Positions 23,976-33,739 of a stretch of 64,000 bases of DNA are shown here, in pieces. The stretch covers positions 1,860,001 through 1,924,000 of the forward strand of contig NZ_LT594621.1 in assembly GCF_900091655.1 (NCBI RefSeq), in the 5' to 3' direction. Origin of the DNA: Culturomica massiliensis (lineage in GTDB: Bacteria; Bacteroidota; Bacteroidia; Bacteroidales; Marinifilaceae). Made by a program: the position numbers and the translations under genes. Each line of letters opens with the position of its first letter. Within the stretch, counting starts at the first letter, position 1. A model generated the notes under the pieces. That model saw only the letters and a list, made by a program, of their open reading frames with translations. It searched no databases and had not been told where the DNA came from.

Positions 23976-24863
23976 TTACAAATCGGCATTTACATCATCA
24001 CCTTTCACTTCTTCCCAGCCGTTGATTTCGGCTCCGTCCACTTCCATGCCTTCGGGAGTCTCAACCAGCGTTCCGCCGAGGGTCAGCGATTCGCCCTTTC
24101 CGGTGTTGAAATCCTTGAGGGCTTCCGTGAGGTCGCTTTTCAGCGTGGTGGGGCTCGGGTTGCCGTCAGCATAGCGGATTTCACCCGTCAGCAGTTGTTC
24201 CGTGCCGGTCACACCCAGCAGCCGCACCGTGGCTTTCCACTTGCCGGCATCGTCACCTTCGGTAATCTTGGTGAAGGGCAGCACGACGTTTGAAGCGGCT
24301 CCGTAGGTATCGGTAGCGAAGTCGAGTGTTCCGGCTGCACCCGTCAGATGGGCAACAATCTCCGTGATGCGTCCGGCGGCATCACCCGTCGGTTTGATGA
24401 TGAGCGTCAGTTCGCGTACCTGCTGCTTCATTGCGGCGGTCAGCGGATGGTCCTTGTCTTTCTCGATGGTCACCTGTTCCGTATAGGTGAAGAACCATCC
24501 CGGGGCATTGTTCACAAAGGTATCCGTGCCTGCCCGGGTTCCCGTGGCTGCGGCAATGGTGGCTGTGGTGCCGTTCACCGTGATTCCTTCAGCCGGGTTC
24601 CACACCGCAAGGGTGTAGCTGCCCGGAGCAAACAGATGGTCGGGGGCATGGGTGGCGGAAGTCTCCGTACCCGTATAGTTGCCCATGGTGACCGTCCATG
24701 TGGCAGGTATGTCGATACCCTCACCGCGGGCCGACCAGTCGGCTGTTACCGCAATCTTCCCGTAGTCGGGATGCGGCGTGTCATAAAGCGTGTCCTTCAC
24801 GCAGGAAGAGAGCAGCACGGCGGCTGCCATTCCCATCATATTTATATATTGTCTTGCTTTCAT
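23976..24863 (-). CDS. DUF5119-type fimbrial lipoprotein
   Basis: 295 residues, lipobox AAVLLSSC (Cys about 21). The start of the mature part (DYGKIAVTADWSARGEGIDI) and the central YTLAVWNPAEGITVNG match the DUF5119 group found in Bacteroidales fimbrial operons, related to FimB/Mfa2-like anchors. It probably anchors the fimbria in the outer membrane or limits its length. It is placed between the DUF3575 protein and the fimbrillins, with 12-16-base gaps. Confidence 0.8.
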   Translation of the reverse strand: MKARQYINMMGMAAAVLLSSCVKDTLYDTPHPDYGKIAVTADWSARGEGIDIPATWTVTMGNYTGTETSATHAPDHLFAPGSYTLAVWNPAEGITVNGTTATIAAATGTRAGTDTFVNNAPGWFFTYTEQVTIEKDKDHPLTAAMKQQVRELTLIIKPTGDAAGRITEIVAHLTGAAGTLDFATDTYGAASNVVLPFTKITEGDDAGKWKATVRLLGVTGTEQLLTGEIRYADGNPSPTTLKSDLTEALKDFNTGKGESLTLGGTLVETPEGMEVDGAEINGWEEVKGDDVNADL

Positions 24864-24879
24864 ATTCTATTCCTCCGTG

Positions 24880-25980
24880 TTAGAATAACTTCCATACCAA
24901 TGTCACACCGGCATTGATGGGGCCACACCAATCTTTTGTCTCGTTGCCACGGCGTACACGTACACCGTCGATGACTTCATATTTTTCGAAATCGGCATTC
25001 AGGTAGCCCAAACCGAGGTTGAAATCAAGAGCCAGTGCCTTGTTCAGCCGCAGCTGATAGCCGGCGGTGATGCCGCCACCCATCAGGTCGCCCTGCTTGC
25101 CTGTTTCGGAGAGCTTGTAGTTGAACTGTCCGGCCTTGAACATCGCGCCCAGATACCAGGCTTTCTTCTCACCCATATAGTAACGCACTTCCGGAGCCAC
25201 TTCCCAGAGTGCATAGCGGTGGTCCTTGTCGCTCCACGTCCAAGAAGTCCACGAGCCGTTTACGGCAATGCCCCACGACGGGCAGATGCGCCATTCCACG
25301 CCAAGATCTGGTGTCAGGGTAGCCCAGCGCAGCAGATTGGCACGCAGGGAAAAATGATAGTCGGTTGGGGTTTTGGTTTCCAATGGCATGTCGGTAAGTT
25401 TATTTTGTTGAGCAGCTTTCTCGGCTTTTACCTTTTCAGCGGCAAGTCGGGCTTCTTCCGCCTTGCGCTGCTCTTCGGCAAGCCGTTCCTGCTCGGCACG
25501 CTTCTCGGCTGCCAGTCGTTCGGCTTCCGCCTTGCGTCGTGCTTCCGCTTCCGCATCCGTTGCGGCTGTTTCTTTTACTGGTACTGTCAGGCGCACGGTG
25601 ACAAAATCACCCCCTGTCGCATGGTTGCGGGTAATGAAATTCTCCTCTTTTATTTCCGCACGGATAATCAGTTCGGATTTCACTCGGTTGGCACGGATCT
25701 TGGCCGTGGCAAGGTCCTCGGCTTCACTGCCCAGCGAATTGCAGTAGCCGTCAACCAGTAGCGGCAGTTTGCCGTCAAGAATTGTGGTTTTGTTGTTTTC
25801 GATACATTCCAACAGGCGGGCAAGTTCCGTGTCATTGCCATTCCAAGGCACGTAGAACATGTCCTTCTGCGGAACGAAGCGGAAGGTGTAGGTCGTGTCT
25901 GCTTTCTGCTGCGCAATGACAGGAAAAGTTACCGTCATCAGCCACAGAAACAGGGTAAGAAAAGTGATTTTTCTGCTCAT
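24880..25980 (-). CDS. DUF3575-type outer membrane protein, first gene of the fimbrial operon
   Basis: 366 residues with signal peptide (FLWLMTVTFPVIAQ). Residues ~25-145 resemble an OmpA-like fold (LPLLVDGYCNSLGSEAEDLA, then an Arg-rich helix). A ~45-residue charged helix of Ala/Glu/Lys/Arg repeats follows, then a C-terminal DUF3575 beta barrel (WRICPSWGIAVNGSWTSW, VRYYMGEKKAW). It is always the first gene in this type of fimbrial cluster. It likely links the assembly to the outer membrane and wall. Confidence 0.85.
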   Translation of the reverse strand: MSRKITFLTLFLWLMTVTFPVIAQQKADTTYTFRFVPQKDMFYVPWNGNDTELARLLECIENNKTTILDGKLPLLVDGYCNSLGSEAEDLATAKIRANRVKSELIIRAEIKEENFITRNHATGGDFVTVRLTVPVKETAATDAEAEARRKAEAERLAAEKRAEQERLAEEQRKAEEARLAAEKVKAEKAAQQNKLTDMPLETKTPTDYHFSLRANLLRWATLTPDLGVEWRICPSWGIAVNGSWTSWTWSDKDHRYALWEVAPEVRYYMGEKKAWYLGAMFKAGQFNYKLSETGKQGDLMGGGITAGYQLRLNKALALDFNLGLGYLNADFEKYEVIDGVRVRRGNETKDWCGPINAGVTLVWKLF

Positions 25981-26011
25981 ATAAACTTGAATTTATTATC
26001 TTTGTCTTCTC

Positions 26012-26042
26012 CAAAGGTAATAAATGCCATTCAGCGCCCAAA
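26012..26042 (-). promoter_or_regulatory. promoter of the fimbrial operon
   Basis: On the minus strand TTTG (complement of 26039-26042), 19 bases, then TACCTTTG (complement of 26012-26019). The DUF3575 ATG is 32 bases downstream. This is a full match to the Bacteroides consensus. Confidence 0.85.
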
Positions 26043-26090
26043 ATATTACAAAAACTTTTTCTGTTGAAATACAGCGTTTTATGAAAAATA

Positions 26091-26171
26091 GTCGTTTGAG
26101 CACTTTTCAAATTGTCGTTAGAGCACCTTTTTGTCGAATTAGCACTTTTTTTGTCGTTTGAGCACTTTTTG
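26091..26171. promoter_or_regulatory. four ~20-bp direct repeats, likely activator sites
   Basis: Units GTCGTTTGAGCACTTTT at 26091, GTCGTTAGAGCACCTTTT at 26114, GTCGAATTAGCACTTTT at 26133 and GTCGTTTGAGCACTTTT at 26153. Spacing 19-23 bases, about two helical turns. They lie 49-132 bases upstream of the -33 box of the fimbrial promoter and 45 bases past the end of the AraC gene. AraC-family proteins often bind paired direct repeats of this length. Confidence 0.7.
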
Positions 26172-26216
26172 AAAATGGGTTTCTGAGACCTCTTTCAATG
26201 TTTTTTAGTATACAAA

Positions 26217-27347
26217 TTATTCCCGATTTGCTTTTTTCCATTTGGCAGGCGTACATCCTTCCTTCTCGGAAAATAATTTGATAAAGTTACTGCGGGAAAG
26301 AAAACCGGAAGACTCAGCCAGCTTCTGTATATTGATTTCCGGATGTTCCTTCAGTATGTTTTTCGCATACTCCAACCGGAGACCGGTTATCCATTCGCGG
26401 AATGTCATTTTATACGTAGTCTTGATATAAGCGGAAAGATAGGTACGGTTCGTATGAAGTATTTCGGACAGTTCTTTTATGGTAAGTCCCTGCTGGACAT
26501 AGCCGTCTGTCTTTATCCAGTTGGCCACTTTCTCTATAATTTCTGTATAGGACACTGGAACTTCTTTCTCAGAAACTATTTTAGGTTCTGTTTCTGTATC
26601 TGTCAGAAGTTCTTCTTCAGACTGTATATCTTGCTCAAAAGCATTTTCCACCTGTTCATAGAACAGCAGGTAGTTCTGATAGCTGTAGAAAAGATAGCTG
26701 TAGAACGGTATTGACGACAAAATCCAGATAAAAACATATTTGTCTGGCAGAAATGTCAGCAATCCGCATCCGACACCGAAGATAACAGCCCAATAAGTGA
26801 ATATGGAAAGCCATTCGATATATGTACCTATATCATCCGCCTGAGTTTCATTGAAAATCCGAATGGCTCTACGGTATGCAATTATGACTCTGCGAGCTAA
26901 AACGACTCCAAAAACGACTAACCATACAGCTAAAGCAAATAAAGAGAATTTTTGCATGATTCCGCTTGGCAACAGGAACAACACAACTCCGGAAAGAGTT
27001 GAAAATATAATCCATAAAATGATATGTGTCCACACACGCCGTTTGGTAATGTAAAAACGATCAAGCAACATTATCAATGCCGAACTGAACAGAGAATAGC
27101 ACAGGAAGTATGTGGACATGTTCATCAATATGGCAGAATCCGCATTTTTGAATCGGATACCAAAGAAGAAATGTACCGAATAATTTGCCGAAAGCAGCAG
27201 CATAGCTATACCCATAATCTGTCGGGAGCGGAGATAATTCTTGAAAATTTTCTTTTCAGGAGTCTTTGCAAACAAAAAATAAAAGCCGAAGAATAACATC
27301 AACGGCAGTGCGGTATAAAGTGAAAAACTGTATATAGATGGCTCCAT
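26217..27347 (-). CDS. membrane-bound AraC-family regulator of the fimbrial operon
   Basis: 376 residues from the ATG at 27347 (MEPSIYSFSLYTALPLMLFF). About six or seven hydrophobic helices fill residues 5-245. A charged linker follows, then an AraC-type double HTH (IKELSEILHTNRTYLSAYI and IQKLAESSGFLSRSNFIKLF). Such proteins sense a signal at the membrane and bind DNA on the inner side. Position directly upstream of the fimbrial genes in the same direction, and the four repeats after its stop, point to local control. A -7-like TAACTTTG box lies at 27372-27379 (minus) without a good -33. Confidence 0.85.
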   Translation of the reverse strand: MEPSIYSFSLYTALPLMLFFGFYFLFAKTPEKKIFKNYLRSRQIMGIAMLLLSANYSVHFFFGIRFKNADSAILMNMSTYFLCYSLFSSALIMLLDRFYITKRRVWTHIILWIIFSTLSGVVLFLLPSGIMQKFSLFALAVWLVVFGVVLARRVIIAYRRAIRIFNETQADDIGTYIEWLSIFTYWAVIFGVGCGLLTFLPDKYVFIWILSSIPFYSYLFYSYQNYLLFYEQVENAFEQDIQSEEELLTDTETEPKIVSEKEVPVSYTEIIEKVANWIKTDGYVQQGLTIKELSEILHTNRTYLSAYIKTTYKMTFREWITGLRLEYAKNILKEHPEINIQKLAESSGFLSRSNFIKLFSEKEGCTPAKWKKANRE

Positions 27348-27463
27348 TGTTATGCTTATTTGATTTTGATACAAAGTTACGTCTTTTTCTTCACAAATAG
27401 ACACATAATCTATGATTTAACGTTATAGATTCGGTCATATTAGATTGAAAAATTATTAGAATT

Positions 27464-27497
27464 AAAGCCAGTGGTGAAAAATTCAACCACTGGCTTT
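27464..27497. terminator. terminator between the methylase/helicase and AraC genes
   Basis: AAAGCCAGTGGT and ACCACTGGCTTT form a perfect 12-bp stem, followed by T-runs on both strands. It ends the minus-strand methylase unit. Confidence 0.9.
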
Positions 27498-27516
27498 TTC
27501 TGTCAAGACTTCGATA

Positions 27517-30500
27517 TTAAAGTTTTACACCTTTGGATTCCGATAAACCGGGTCTCCCTATAATTAAATGACTGCGTACAAAGTCCACGTGCGGGCTTTC
27601 CGGCTGTTGTTCCGTCTGTTTTTTCTCGTTGCCTTGCCGGTTCTCTTCCGTGTTTTCCTGAGCCGGAGCCAGCTCAAGCTGTATCTTGCGGTCCAGTGCG
27701 GCGAGTTCGGACTTCAGCTGTTTCAGCTCGTCCTCCTTCTTCCACACCTTGCCCGCTATCTCCTGCAACTGCGGAATCTCCTTTTCCAGCACTTCGTTCT
27801 TAGACTTGTACTGGTCGATGATGGTCGGAATCCTCTCCAATGCGTTCAGAAAGTTTCGTGCGGCAGCAATCGGGTCTGCCATCGCCAGATGCCCGTTGTT
27901 GTAGGTGTACTTGTAGTTACCCTCCACCACGAAGCGGTTGTCAGTGAACTCCAGACCTTCTTTGAGTGTCCTCTCGCTGACCACCTTTATCGGAAAGCCG
28001 TAAAGTTCCCCGACAGCCTTGTACAGTCCACCAGTCGTGGCGTTCTTGGCGATTTCCTGCAAACGCTTACCGATGACCTTCTCATCCGTTGAATCCACGC
28101 CGTCCACCTTGACAAGATTAAGGCGGCTGCCTTCCTTATCAGTCTGCACAACGGAAAGAAAACGGTTCCAGTCTTCCGTCATGGCTTCGATGAAAGCCGT
28201 GTTGTTGCGCAGTTCTCCCGTCTTGGATTCCAGCTTGAACTCCGAATCGCGCTTGCCCTTGTTGAACGACTTGCGTTCCCCTTCGAGCGAGGCGATACGC
28301 TTCTCTAATTTCGCCTTATCCAAAAGGTCGGTATTGCCGGAGAGCAACGCCATATACTCCGAGAAGTTCATACCCGATTTTTCGTCCATTGCTCCCTCGT
28401 CGATGGTACGTGCGCCCATCGCTCCACTTTTGAGCTGCGATATGAACGTCTGCTTGCAGTGCAGCAGATTGAACTTGTAGCTGTCCAGCGACTTTTCCAC
28501 CGCGTAGATGATGACATCCACGTTATTCTCGGCAAAATGCTTGGCAATCTCGTTCCCGGCTCTAACACCCCGTCCGTCACGCTGTTGCAGGTCGGACGGT
28601 CGCCACGGTGTATCAAGGTGATGGATGGCGACACATCTTTTCTGCGCATTCACGCCCGTTCCGAGCATACTTGTGGAGCCGAACAGCACGCGCACCGTCC
28701 CGGCGTTCATGGCATCTATCACCGCCTTACGAGCCTTATCCGTCTTACACTCCTGAATGAAGCGCACCTCACTTGCCGGTATGCCGTAATCCTCCACCAA
28801 CTTGCGTTTTATCTCGCTGTACACGTTCCATCCTTCCCCCGGCTGATATGTACCCAAGTCGGAGAACACGAACTGCGTTCCTTTGTGCGCATCGTATTTG
28901 TGGTAATACTCCGCTATCATTTTGGCGCAGTGGCTCGCCTTGTTGTCGGAGTGGTCTTCGTAATTGGGGTCTATCATGCGCATATCCAAAGCCATCTTCC
29001 GCGCGTAGTCGGTAGCGATGAGCATCTTAGCCTTCTCTTCCGTTTCAGACAGCGGCAACCTGCCCAACAACGTCGCGTCACCTGTCTTGGCAAATTCCAT
29101 CAGTTGTTTGATGAAATACTCTTGGTCGGGTGTAGGCGGTATGTGGTGCAGTATCTCGTTCTTGTGCGGACGATCCACACCCACGTCCTCCGCCGTGCGG
29201 TAGTCGGTGATTTCGTTGTAAAAGGCGGCAAGCTCCGGCACTTTGATGAAGTAGCGGAAACGCTCCTTCTGCACCACGTTGTTTGTCACGTTGAACTCGA
29301 AGTCGGTCGTCTTCTTGGCGAAGATAGCCGCCCATGCGTCGAAACAGCGGATGTCCTGCCGTTCCAGTTCCTTCGGGCGCAGGTACTTAAAGAGCAGGTA
29401 CAATTCCGTCAGACTGTTGGAAATAGTCGTGCCGGACAGGAACGTAGCCCCTAAGTCTTTGCCCGTACGCTCCTGTATAGTTCGTATGGCAAAAAGCATA
29501 TTCAGGGCTTTCTGGCTCCCCTCCGAGTTTCCCAACCCCGCCACACGGTCATGCCGGGTGTTGAAAGTCAAGTTCTTGAATTGGTGGCTCTCGTCTATGA
29601 AAATGTGGTCGATGCCCATCTGTTTGAAGTCCACCACGTCATCTGTGCGCGACTTGATGGCGTGTTCCACTTTCTCTAACTTCGCCACAAGGTTGTGCTT
29701 GCGCTTCTCCAATCCTTTCAGCATCGCCCGCGACACGTTCTTGCCTTGCTGCCGTAAGACTTCGAGGTTTTCCTCCACCGTGTCAAGCTCCGCTTGCAGG
29801 ATGCGTTGCTGCAACTCCGGTGACTGCGGTATCTTGCCGAACTGGTCATGCGACATGATGACGCAATCATAGTCATTGTTTTTGATGTTGTTGAAGAAAC
29901 GCACACGGTTGGCGGTCGAGAAATCCTTTTCCGAAGCGTAGAGGATGCGGGCATTCGGATAGGCAGCTTGATAAGTGGCGGCAATCTCCGCGACATTGGC
30001 TTTCAGACCAATAATCATCGGCTTGTGCGCCAAGTTCAGACGCTTCATTTCATGCGCTGCAATACACATTATCAGTGTTTTACCTGTTCCGACTTCATGG
30101 TCGCATATTCCGCCGCCATTCTGTTTTATCATCCAGACGCAATCCTTCTGCGACGGATAAACGCTTTGAATACCCCGGCTTGCCAATCCTTTCAGATTGA
30201 GGTCGGGAAACGTCTGGTGCGAACCGTCATACTTCGGGCGCACGAAACAGTTGAACTTGCGGTTATACATTGTCACGAGCCGTTCCTTGAACTGCGGCGA
30301 CTGCTCTTCCAACCATTCCGAGAACCCGTTGCGGATTTCGTCAATCTTGGCGTTGGCGAGCTGTATGCCCTCGCTGTCACGCACCTTGATGTCGTTGCCG
30401 TTCTCATCTTTGCCAATACTTTTCATCATGTCGGGACAGGTGTTGTGCAAAGCGTGTTTCAACAGGTGCATACCGTCATAGTTCCGGTAATAGCCCTTTA

Positions 30501-33297
30501 CCAGAAACTCGTCCGTGATCTTCATGGTGCGGTAGCCGCACGCCACGGAAAACTCGTCCATGCTGGCGGAATAGGCGATTTTCACGTCCGTGTCGAAAAG
30601 ATGGCTCATGTAGGCGGCATACACGCCCGTAGGAATCCAGCGTTCACCGAAGTTGAAGTCGAGGTCTTCAAAGGCGATACGCTGCGGCTCGGCTTCCTTC
30701 AAAGCCTCCAAAGCCTGTTTCACTTCCGGCAATCTTTCGCTTTCCAGATTATTTTCCATCCATGCCTCTATACGCTCCGCCTTCTCTATCACGTTTCCCG
30801 CGATGAAGCGGTCTTTAATCTCGTAACCGGTTACGAGCGGATTGTAGAAGATACGCCCTTTGAGGGCATTGAGAAGCTCCTCTTCCGTACTGTCTGTTAT
30901 CCCCCGCATATAGTTGAGATTGACCGTACCATACTTGTTGAGCGATGCAGACAAGGCTTCTTCCGGAGAACCGACGTTGGCATGGTTCTCCACCGAGAAG
31001 GAAACGGGACGGTCGAAGATGTCCGCTTTGACGAACTTGCCGTCCTCCGCACGTTCCAGCGAAAGGATGTCGCGCCCTCCGGCGTCCATCATCACCAGTT
31101 TCACGTTCTGTTTGGCGTTGAGGTTGCCATAACGCATGACAAACTCGTCGTAACAGGTGTTCAGGTGTTCACGCCAAGGTACATTTTCCTCACGTCTGTT
31201 CGATTCATAGCGGTACAACCGCTCGTATGCGTCACGGAGCGATACATACAGCAACGCTTTCTCTTTCTGATAACCGGTTAGTCCAAGCGGCTGGAAGGTT
31301 GCACCGTAGGGAGTAATGTCCTTCAGATAACCGATGTCGCGTGCCCTGTTTGCCACCAGCGACCCTTCACGCAGGTGCATTTCCGGCGTGCGGTGATAGG
31401 GACGCGGCGTAAGGTCGAGGGCTTCTTTTTTCGGCTTTTCCGTTTCAAATTCCGGGAACAGGGAAGTGGCAACCGTTTCGGAAGTAGGCACAACTTCTGC
31501 CGGTGTTTCAGGTTGCTTTATTTCTTCCGTTTGTTCCGGCTTTTTATCCATATTGTCCGAAGAAGGCGCAAAAGCAGGGTTCAACGTGTCTTTGATACCC
31601 ATCTTTTTCAGTTGTTCCTGCCTGTGCCGTTCTGCCTCAAGCCGTAGGGCCTTGCGCCGTTCCGCTGTCAGACTCATCATTGTCTCATAGAAGCCGTTGA
31701 TGGGAGGATTGGTTTCCCAATCCAGAGTGGCGTAAATGTCGTCCGGGTCGTTTGGCTTTTCGGCATTTTCCGGCTTTTCTTCCTTATTACCGTTTACCGG
31801 CTTGGCGGCTTCAACGGGTGGAGTAACTTTGACCTGCGGTTTAGGCGTGGACGGCATAGGCTTCGGCTTGCTTTCCTTTTTCGCTGCCTTTTTCTTTTTT
31901 GCCGGTTCCTCTATGGGCATACCCCAAAGGTCGAGCAGGGTAAGCTGCACGGCTGACGAATGGTTGGGTTGGCGCGGCTCAATCTCCGGCTTTTCCTCTA
32001 TGGGCTGTGCCTGCGGCTTCTCCACTCCCTTGACAGGCTCAATTACAGAAACGGGGGCTATTACAGAAGGTGATACCTTTTCTGTTTTCGGAGCAGGTTG
32101 CACTTCCGCAGCCGTGCTTTCCTCCTTTGTCGGATGCAGGCTGTGTTTCTCATACAGTTTCCTGTCAAGTTGTTGCAGTTCTATTTTCAGATGCTCCCGC
32201 AAGTCTTCCGCCAGTTGTGCGATGTCCCCACGGTGCAGGAGTTTATAGGCTGGTTTCCCGTACGGGTCGGTACTTCTGATCAAATCCGTGTGTGAAAGCG
32301 AGCCGATGCTCCATACATACCCATTTACGGAAGTGCCGATAGGGGTCTGTTCGGTCTGCACGAAGAGTTTTTCGTTGTAATACAGTTCACCATTCTTTCC
32401 GCTGTTCTTTTGCAGGATAATCAGGTCGCTGCCCACCTCCGTTCCCGCGTTATCCGTAAAGAGGTTGTTCGGCAGGCGGGCTACGCCCACCAGATTGGTA
32501 TGGTTCATCATATACTCGCGTATGGGCGCGTTGGTCGGGGCATCCAGTACCCCCTGCGAGGTGATGAACGCCACGATTCCGCCTTCACGCACCGCGTCAA
32601 GGCTTTTCAGGAAAAAGTAATTGTGTATCGTCCGTGCCGCCGAGTGCCTTGCAGGATCCTTGCTGCCCGAAAATTCCGGGTCGAACACCGCCACATCGCC
32701 AAACGGTATATTGGAGACAGCCAAATCAAAATGGTTCATGAACGGCTTTTCTATCTTCTCGAAGCCCTGTACCCTTACTTTCTGTCCGGGATGCAGGTGC
32801 TTCAGTATCTTGCCCGTCATCAGGTCTTTCTCAAAAGCCATGATGTCCGCGTCCGGTCTGTTCTCCAGCACGGCGTCCACGAATGCACCGACACCTGCCG
32901 ACGGCTCCAGCACCCGGTCGGGACGGATGCCGTGTTCATGCAGCACGTCCGCGATGGTCCCGGTTATCTCCGGCGGGGTATAGAAGGCGGTCAGCACGGA
33001 CTGCTTCATGGCATCCATATACCGTTTGTACTCCGTCTCGTCTTTTGTGTTCTCCCGCAGCAACCTGTGCAGTTCCACGGTAGGGGCAAACAGTTCGAGG
33101 TCGGACTTCGCCCAGTGGACGGCATCCGTCAGTTCCCTTGCAGGGTTGAGTATGCTCTTCAGTCCCCCGAAACCGCAATAACGCTCTAACAAGAGCCGTT
33201 CGCGTGCGGTGGGTGTGCGCTGTTCCCTGTCAAGGAGGAATGCCGTCCGTATCGCCTCGATGTTGTCCCGCAGCCTCTGTTTGCGGTTAAACGCCAT
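27517..33297 (-). CDS. giant N6-adenine methyltransferase / SNF2-type helicase fusion
   Basis: 1926 residues. Residues ~50-310: class I methyltransferase with the SAM motif VLEPSAGVGAFVDAV and the catalytic motif SNIPFGD (in place of NPPY). Residues ~370-640: Pro/Glu/Lys-rich linker. Residues ~1080-1670: superfamily 2 helicase with VGTGKT (Walker A), FIDESH (DEAH-like), LSGTTISNS, and the C-terminal LGTGVN and QQRDGRGVRAGN motifs. The last ~250 residues hold a coiled coil. Such proteins are common in Bacteroidales CTns and are thought to protect or modify the transferred DNA. Overlaps DUF1896 by 11 bases. Confidence 0.9.
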   Translation of the reverse strand: MAFNRKQRLRDNIEAIRTAFLLDREQRTPTARERLLLERYCGFGGLKSILNPARELTDAVHWAKSDLELFAPTVELHRLLRENTKDETEYKRYMDAMKQSVLTAFYTPPEITGTIADVLHEHGIRPDRVLEPSAGVGAFVDAVLENRPDADIMAFEKDLMTGKILKHLHPGQKVRVQGFEKIEKPFMNHFDLAVSNIPFGDVAVFDPEFSGSKDPARHSAARTIHNYFFLKSLDAVREGGIVAFITSQGVLDAPTNAPIREYMMNHTNLVGVARLPNNLFTDNAGTEVGSDLIILQKNSGKNGELYYNEKLFVQTEQTPIGTSVNGYVWSIGSLSHTDLIRSTDPYGKPAYKLLHRGDIAQLAEDLREHLKIELQQLDRKLYEKHSLHPTKEESTAAEVQPAPKTEKVSPSVIAPVSVIEPVKGVEKPQAQPIEEKPEIEPRQPNHSSAVQLTLLDLWGMPIEEPAKKKKAAKKESKPKPMPSTPKPQVKVTPPVEAAKPVNGNKEEKPENAEKPNDPDDIYATLDWETNPPINGFYETMMSLTAERRKALRLEAERHRQEQLKKMGIKDTLNPAFAPSSDNMDKKPEQTEEIKQPETPAEVVPTSETVATSLFPEFETEKPKKEALDLTPRPYHRTPEMHLREGSLVANRARDIGYLKDITPYGATFQPLGLTGYQKEKALLYVSLRDAYERLYRYESNRREENVPWREHLNTCYDEFVMRYGNLNAKQNVKLVMMDAGGRDILSLERAEDGKFVKADIFDRPVSFSVENHANVGSPEEALSASLNKYGTVNLNYMRGITDSTEEELLNALKGRIFYNPLVTGYEIKDRFIAGNVIEKAERIEAWMENNLESERLPEVKQALEALKEAEPQRIAFEDLDFNFGERWIPTGVYAAYMSHLFDTDVKIAYSASMDEFSVACGYRTMKITDEFLVKGYYRNYDGMHLLKHALHNTCPDMMKSIGKDENGNDIKVRDSEGIQLANAKIDEIRNGFSEWLEEQSPQFKERLVTMYNRKFNCFVRPKYDGSHQTFPDLNLKGLASRGIQSVYPSQKDCVWMIKQNGGGICDHEVGTGKTLIMCIAAHEMKRLNLAHKPMIIGLKANVAEIAATYQAAYPNARILYASEKDFSTANRVRFFNNIKNNDYDCVIMSHDQFGKIPQSPELQQRILQAELDTVEENLEVLRQQGKNVSRAMLKGLEKRKHNLVAKLEKVEHAIKSRTDDVVDFKQMGIDHIFIDESHQFKNLTFNTRHDRVAGLGNSEGSQKALNMLFAIRTIQERTGKDLGATFLSGTTISNSLTELYLLFKYLRPKELERQDIRCFDAWAAIFAKKTTDFEFNVTNNVVQKERFRYFIKVPELAAFYNEITDYRTAEDVGVDRPHKNEILHHIPPTPDQEYFIKQLMEFAKTGDATLLGRLPLSETEEKAKMLIATDYARKMALDMRMIDPNYEDHSDNKASHCAKMIAEYYHKYDAHKGTQFVFSDLGTYQPGEGWNVYSEIKRKLVEDYGIPASEVRFIQECKTDKARKAVIDAMNAGTVRVLFGSTSMLGTGVNAQKRCVAIHHLDTPWRPSDLQQRDGRGVRAGNEIAKHFAENNVDVIIYAVEKSLDSYKFNLLHCKQTFISQLKSGAMGARTIDEGAMDEKSGMNFSEYMALLSGNTDLLDKAKLEKRIASLEGERKSFNKGKRDSEFKLESKTGELRNNTAFIEAMTEDWNRFLSVVQTDKEGSRLNLVKVDGVDSTDEKVIGKRLQEIAKNATTGGLYKAVGELYGFPIKVVSERTLKEGLEFTDNRFVVEGNYKYTYNNGHLAMADPIAAARNFLNALERIPTIIDQYKSKNEVLEKEIPQLQEIAGKVWKKEDELKQLKSELAALDRKIQLELAPAQENTEENRQGNEKKQTEQQPESPHVDFVRSHLIIGRPGLSESKGVKL

Positions 33298-33739
33298 ACT
33301 CTTCGATATAGAGGATGACGGCTCCCGTCAGCTCCGTGTAGAGCAGGTCATATTCGGGCGACAGGGCGAAATTGTCGTCCGAGAGGTCATAGATGGAGAA
33401 TACGTTTCCGACAAGCGGTAGCAGCTTCTGGGTAAAGGCTTCACATTTTTCTCCCGGTACTTCACCCGCAAATTCGTTCTCCACGACTTCGCGCAGGATG
33501 GCGTGCCTGGAGTAGCGAAGGCCCTCCGTCAGCACCTTCATCGCCAGTTCCTGCGCCCCGTCGGCAGGATAGCCTTCGAGCCTTGCCCGTTCATACGCTT
33601 CGGCGGCACGGTCGGTTCTTTCTCGGATGAAGGCTTCATCGGCTGCCTGTTCGAACTTGTTCGTGGTGAGGTAGTCCAGCAGGTACAGACCGTAATAGGA
33701 AAAGTCGGTCCGACCCTCGTTTTTCTTCTTGTTGTTCAT
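33287..33739 (-). CDS. DUF1896 family protein
   Basis: 150 residues from the ATG at 33739 (MNNKKKNEGRTDFSYY); a longer frame upstream has an improbable start. Mostly helical, with FEQAADEAFIRERTDRAAEA and the conserved C-terminal YTELTGAVILYIEEYG. The family occurs on CTns, usually just before the methylase/helicase, as here; no function is known. Its end overlaps that gene, so the two are likely translated together. Confidence 0.8.
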   Translation of the reverse strand: MNNKKKNEGRTDFSYYGLYLLDYLTTNKFEQAADEAFIRERTDRAAEAYERARLEGYPADGAQELAMKVLTEGLRYSRHAILREVVENEFAGEVPGEKCEAFTQKLLPLVGNVFSIYDLSDDNFALSPEYDLLYTELTGAVILYIEEYGV

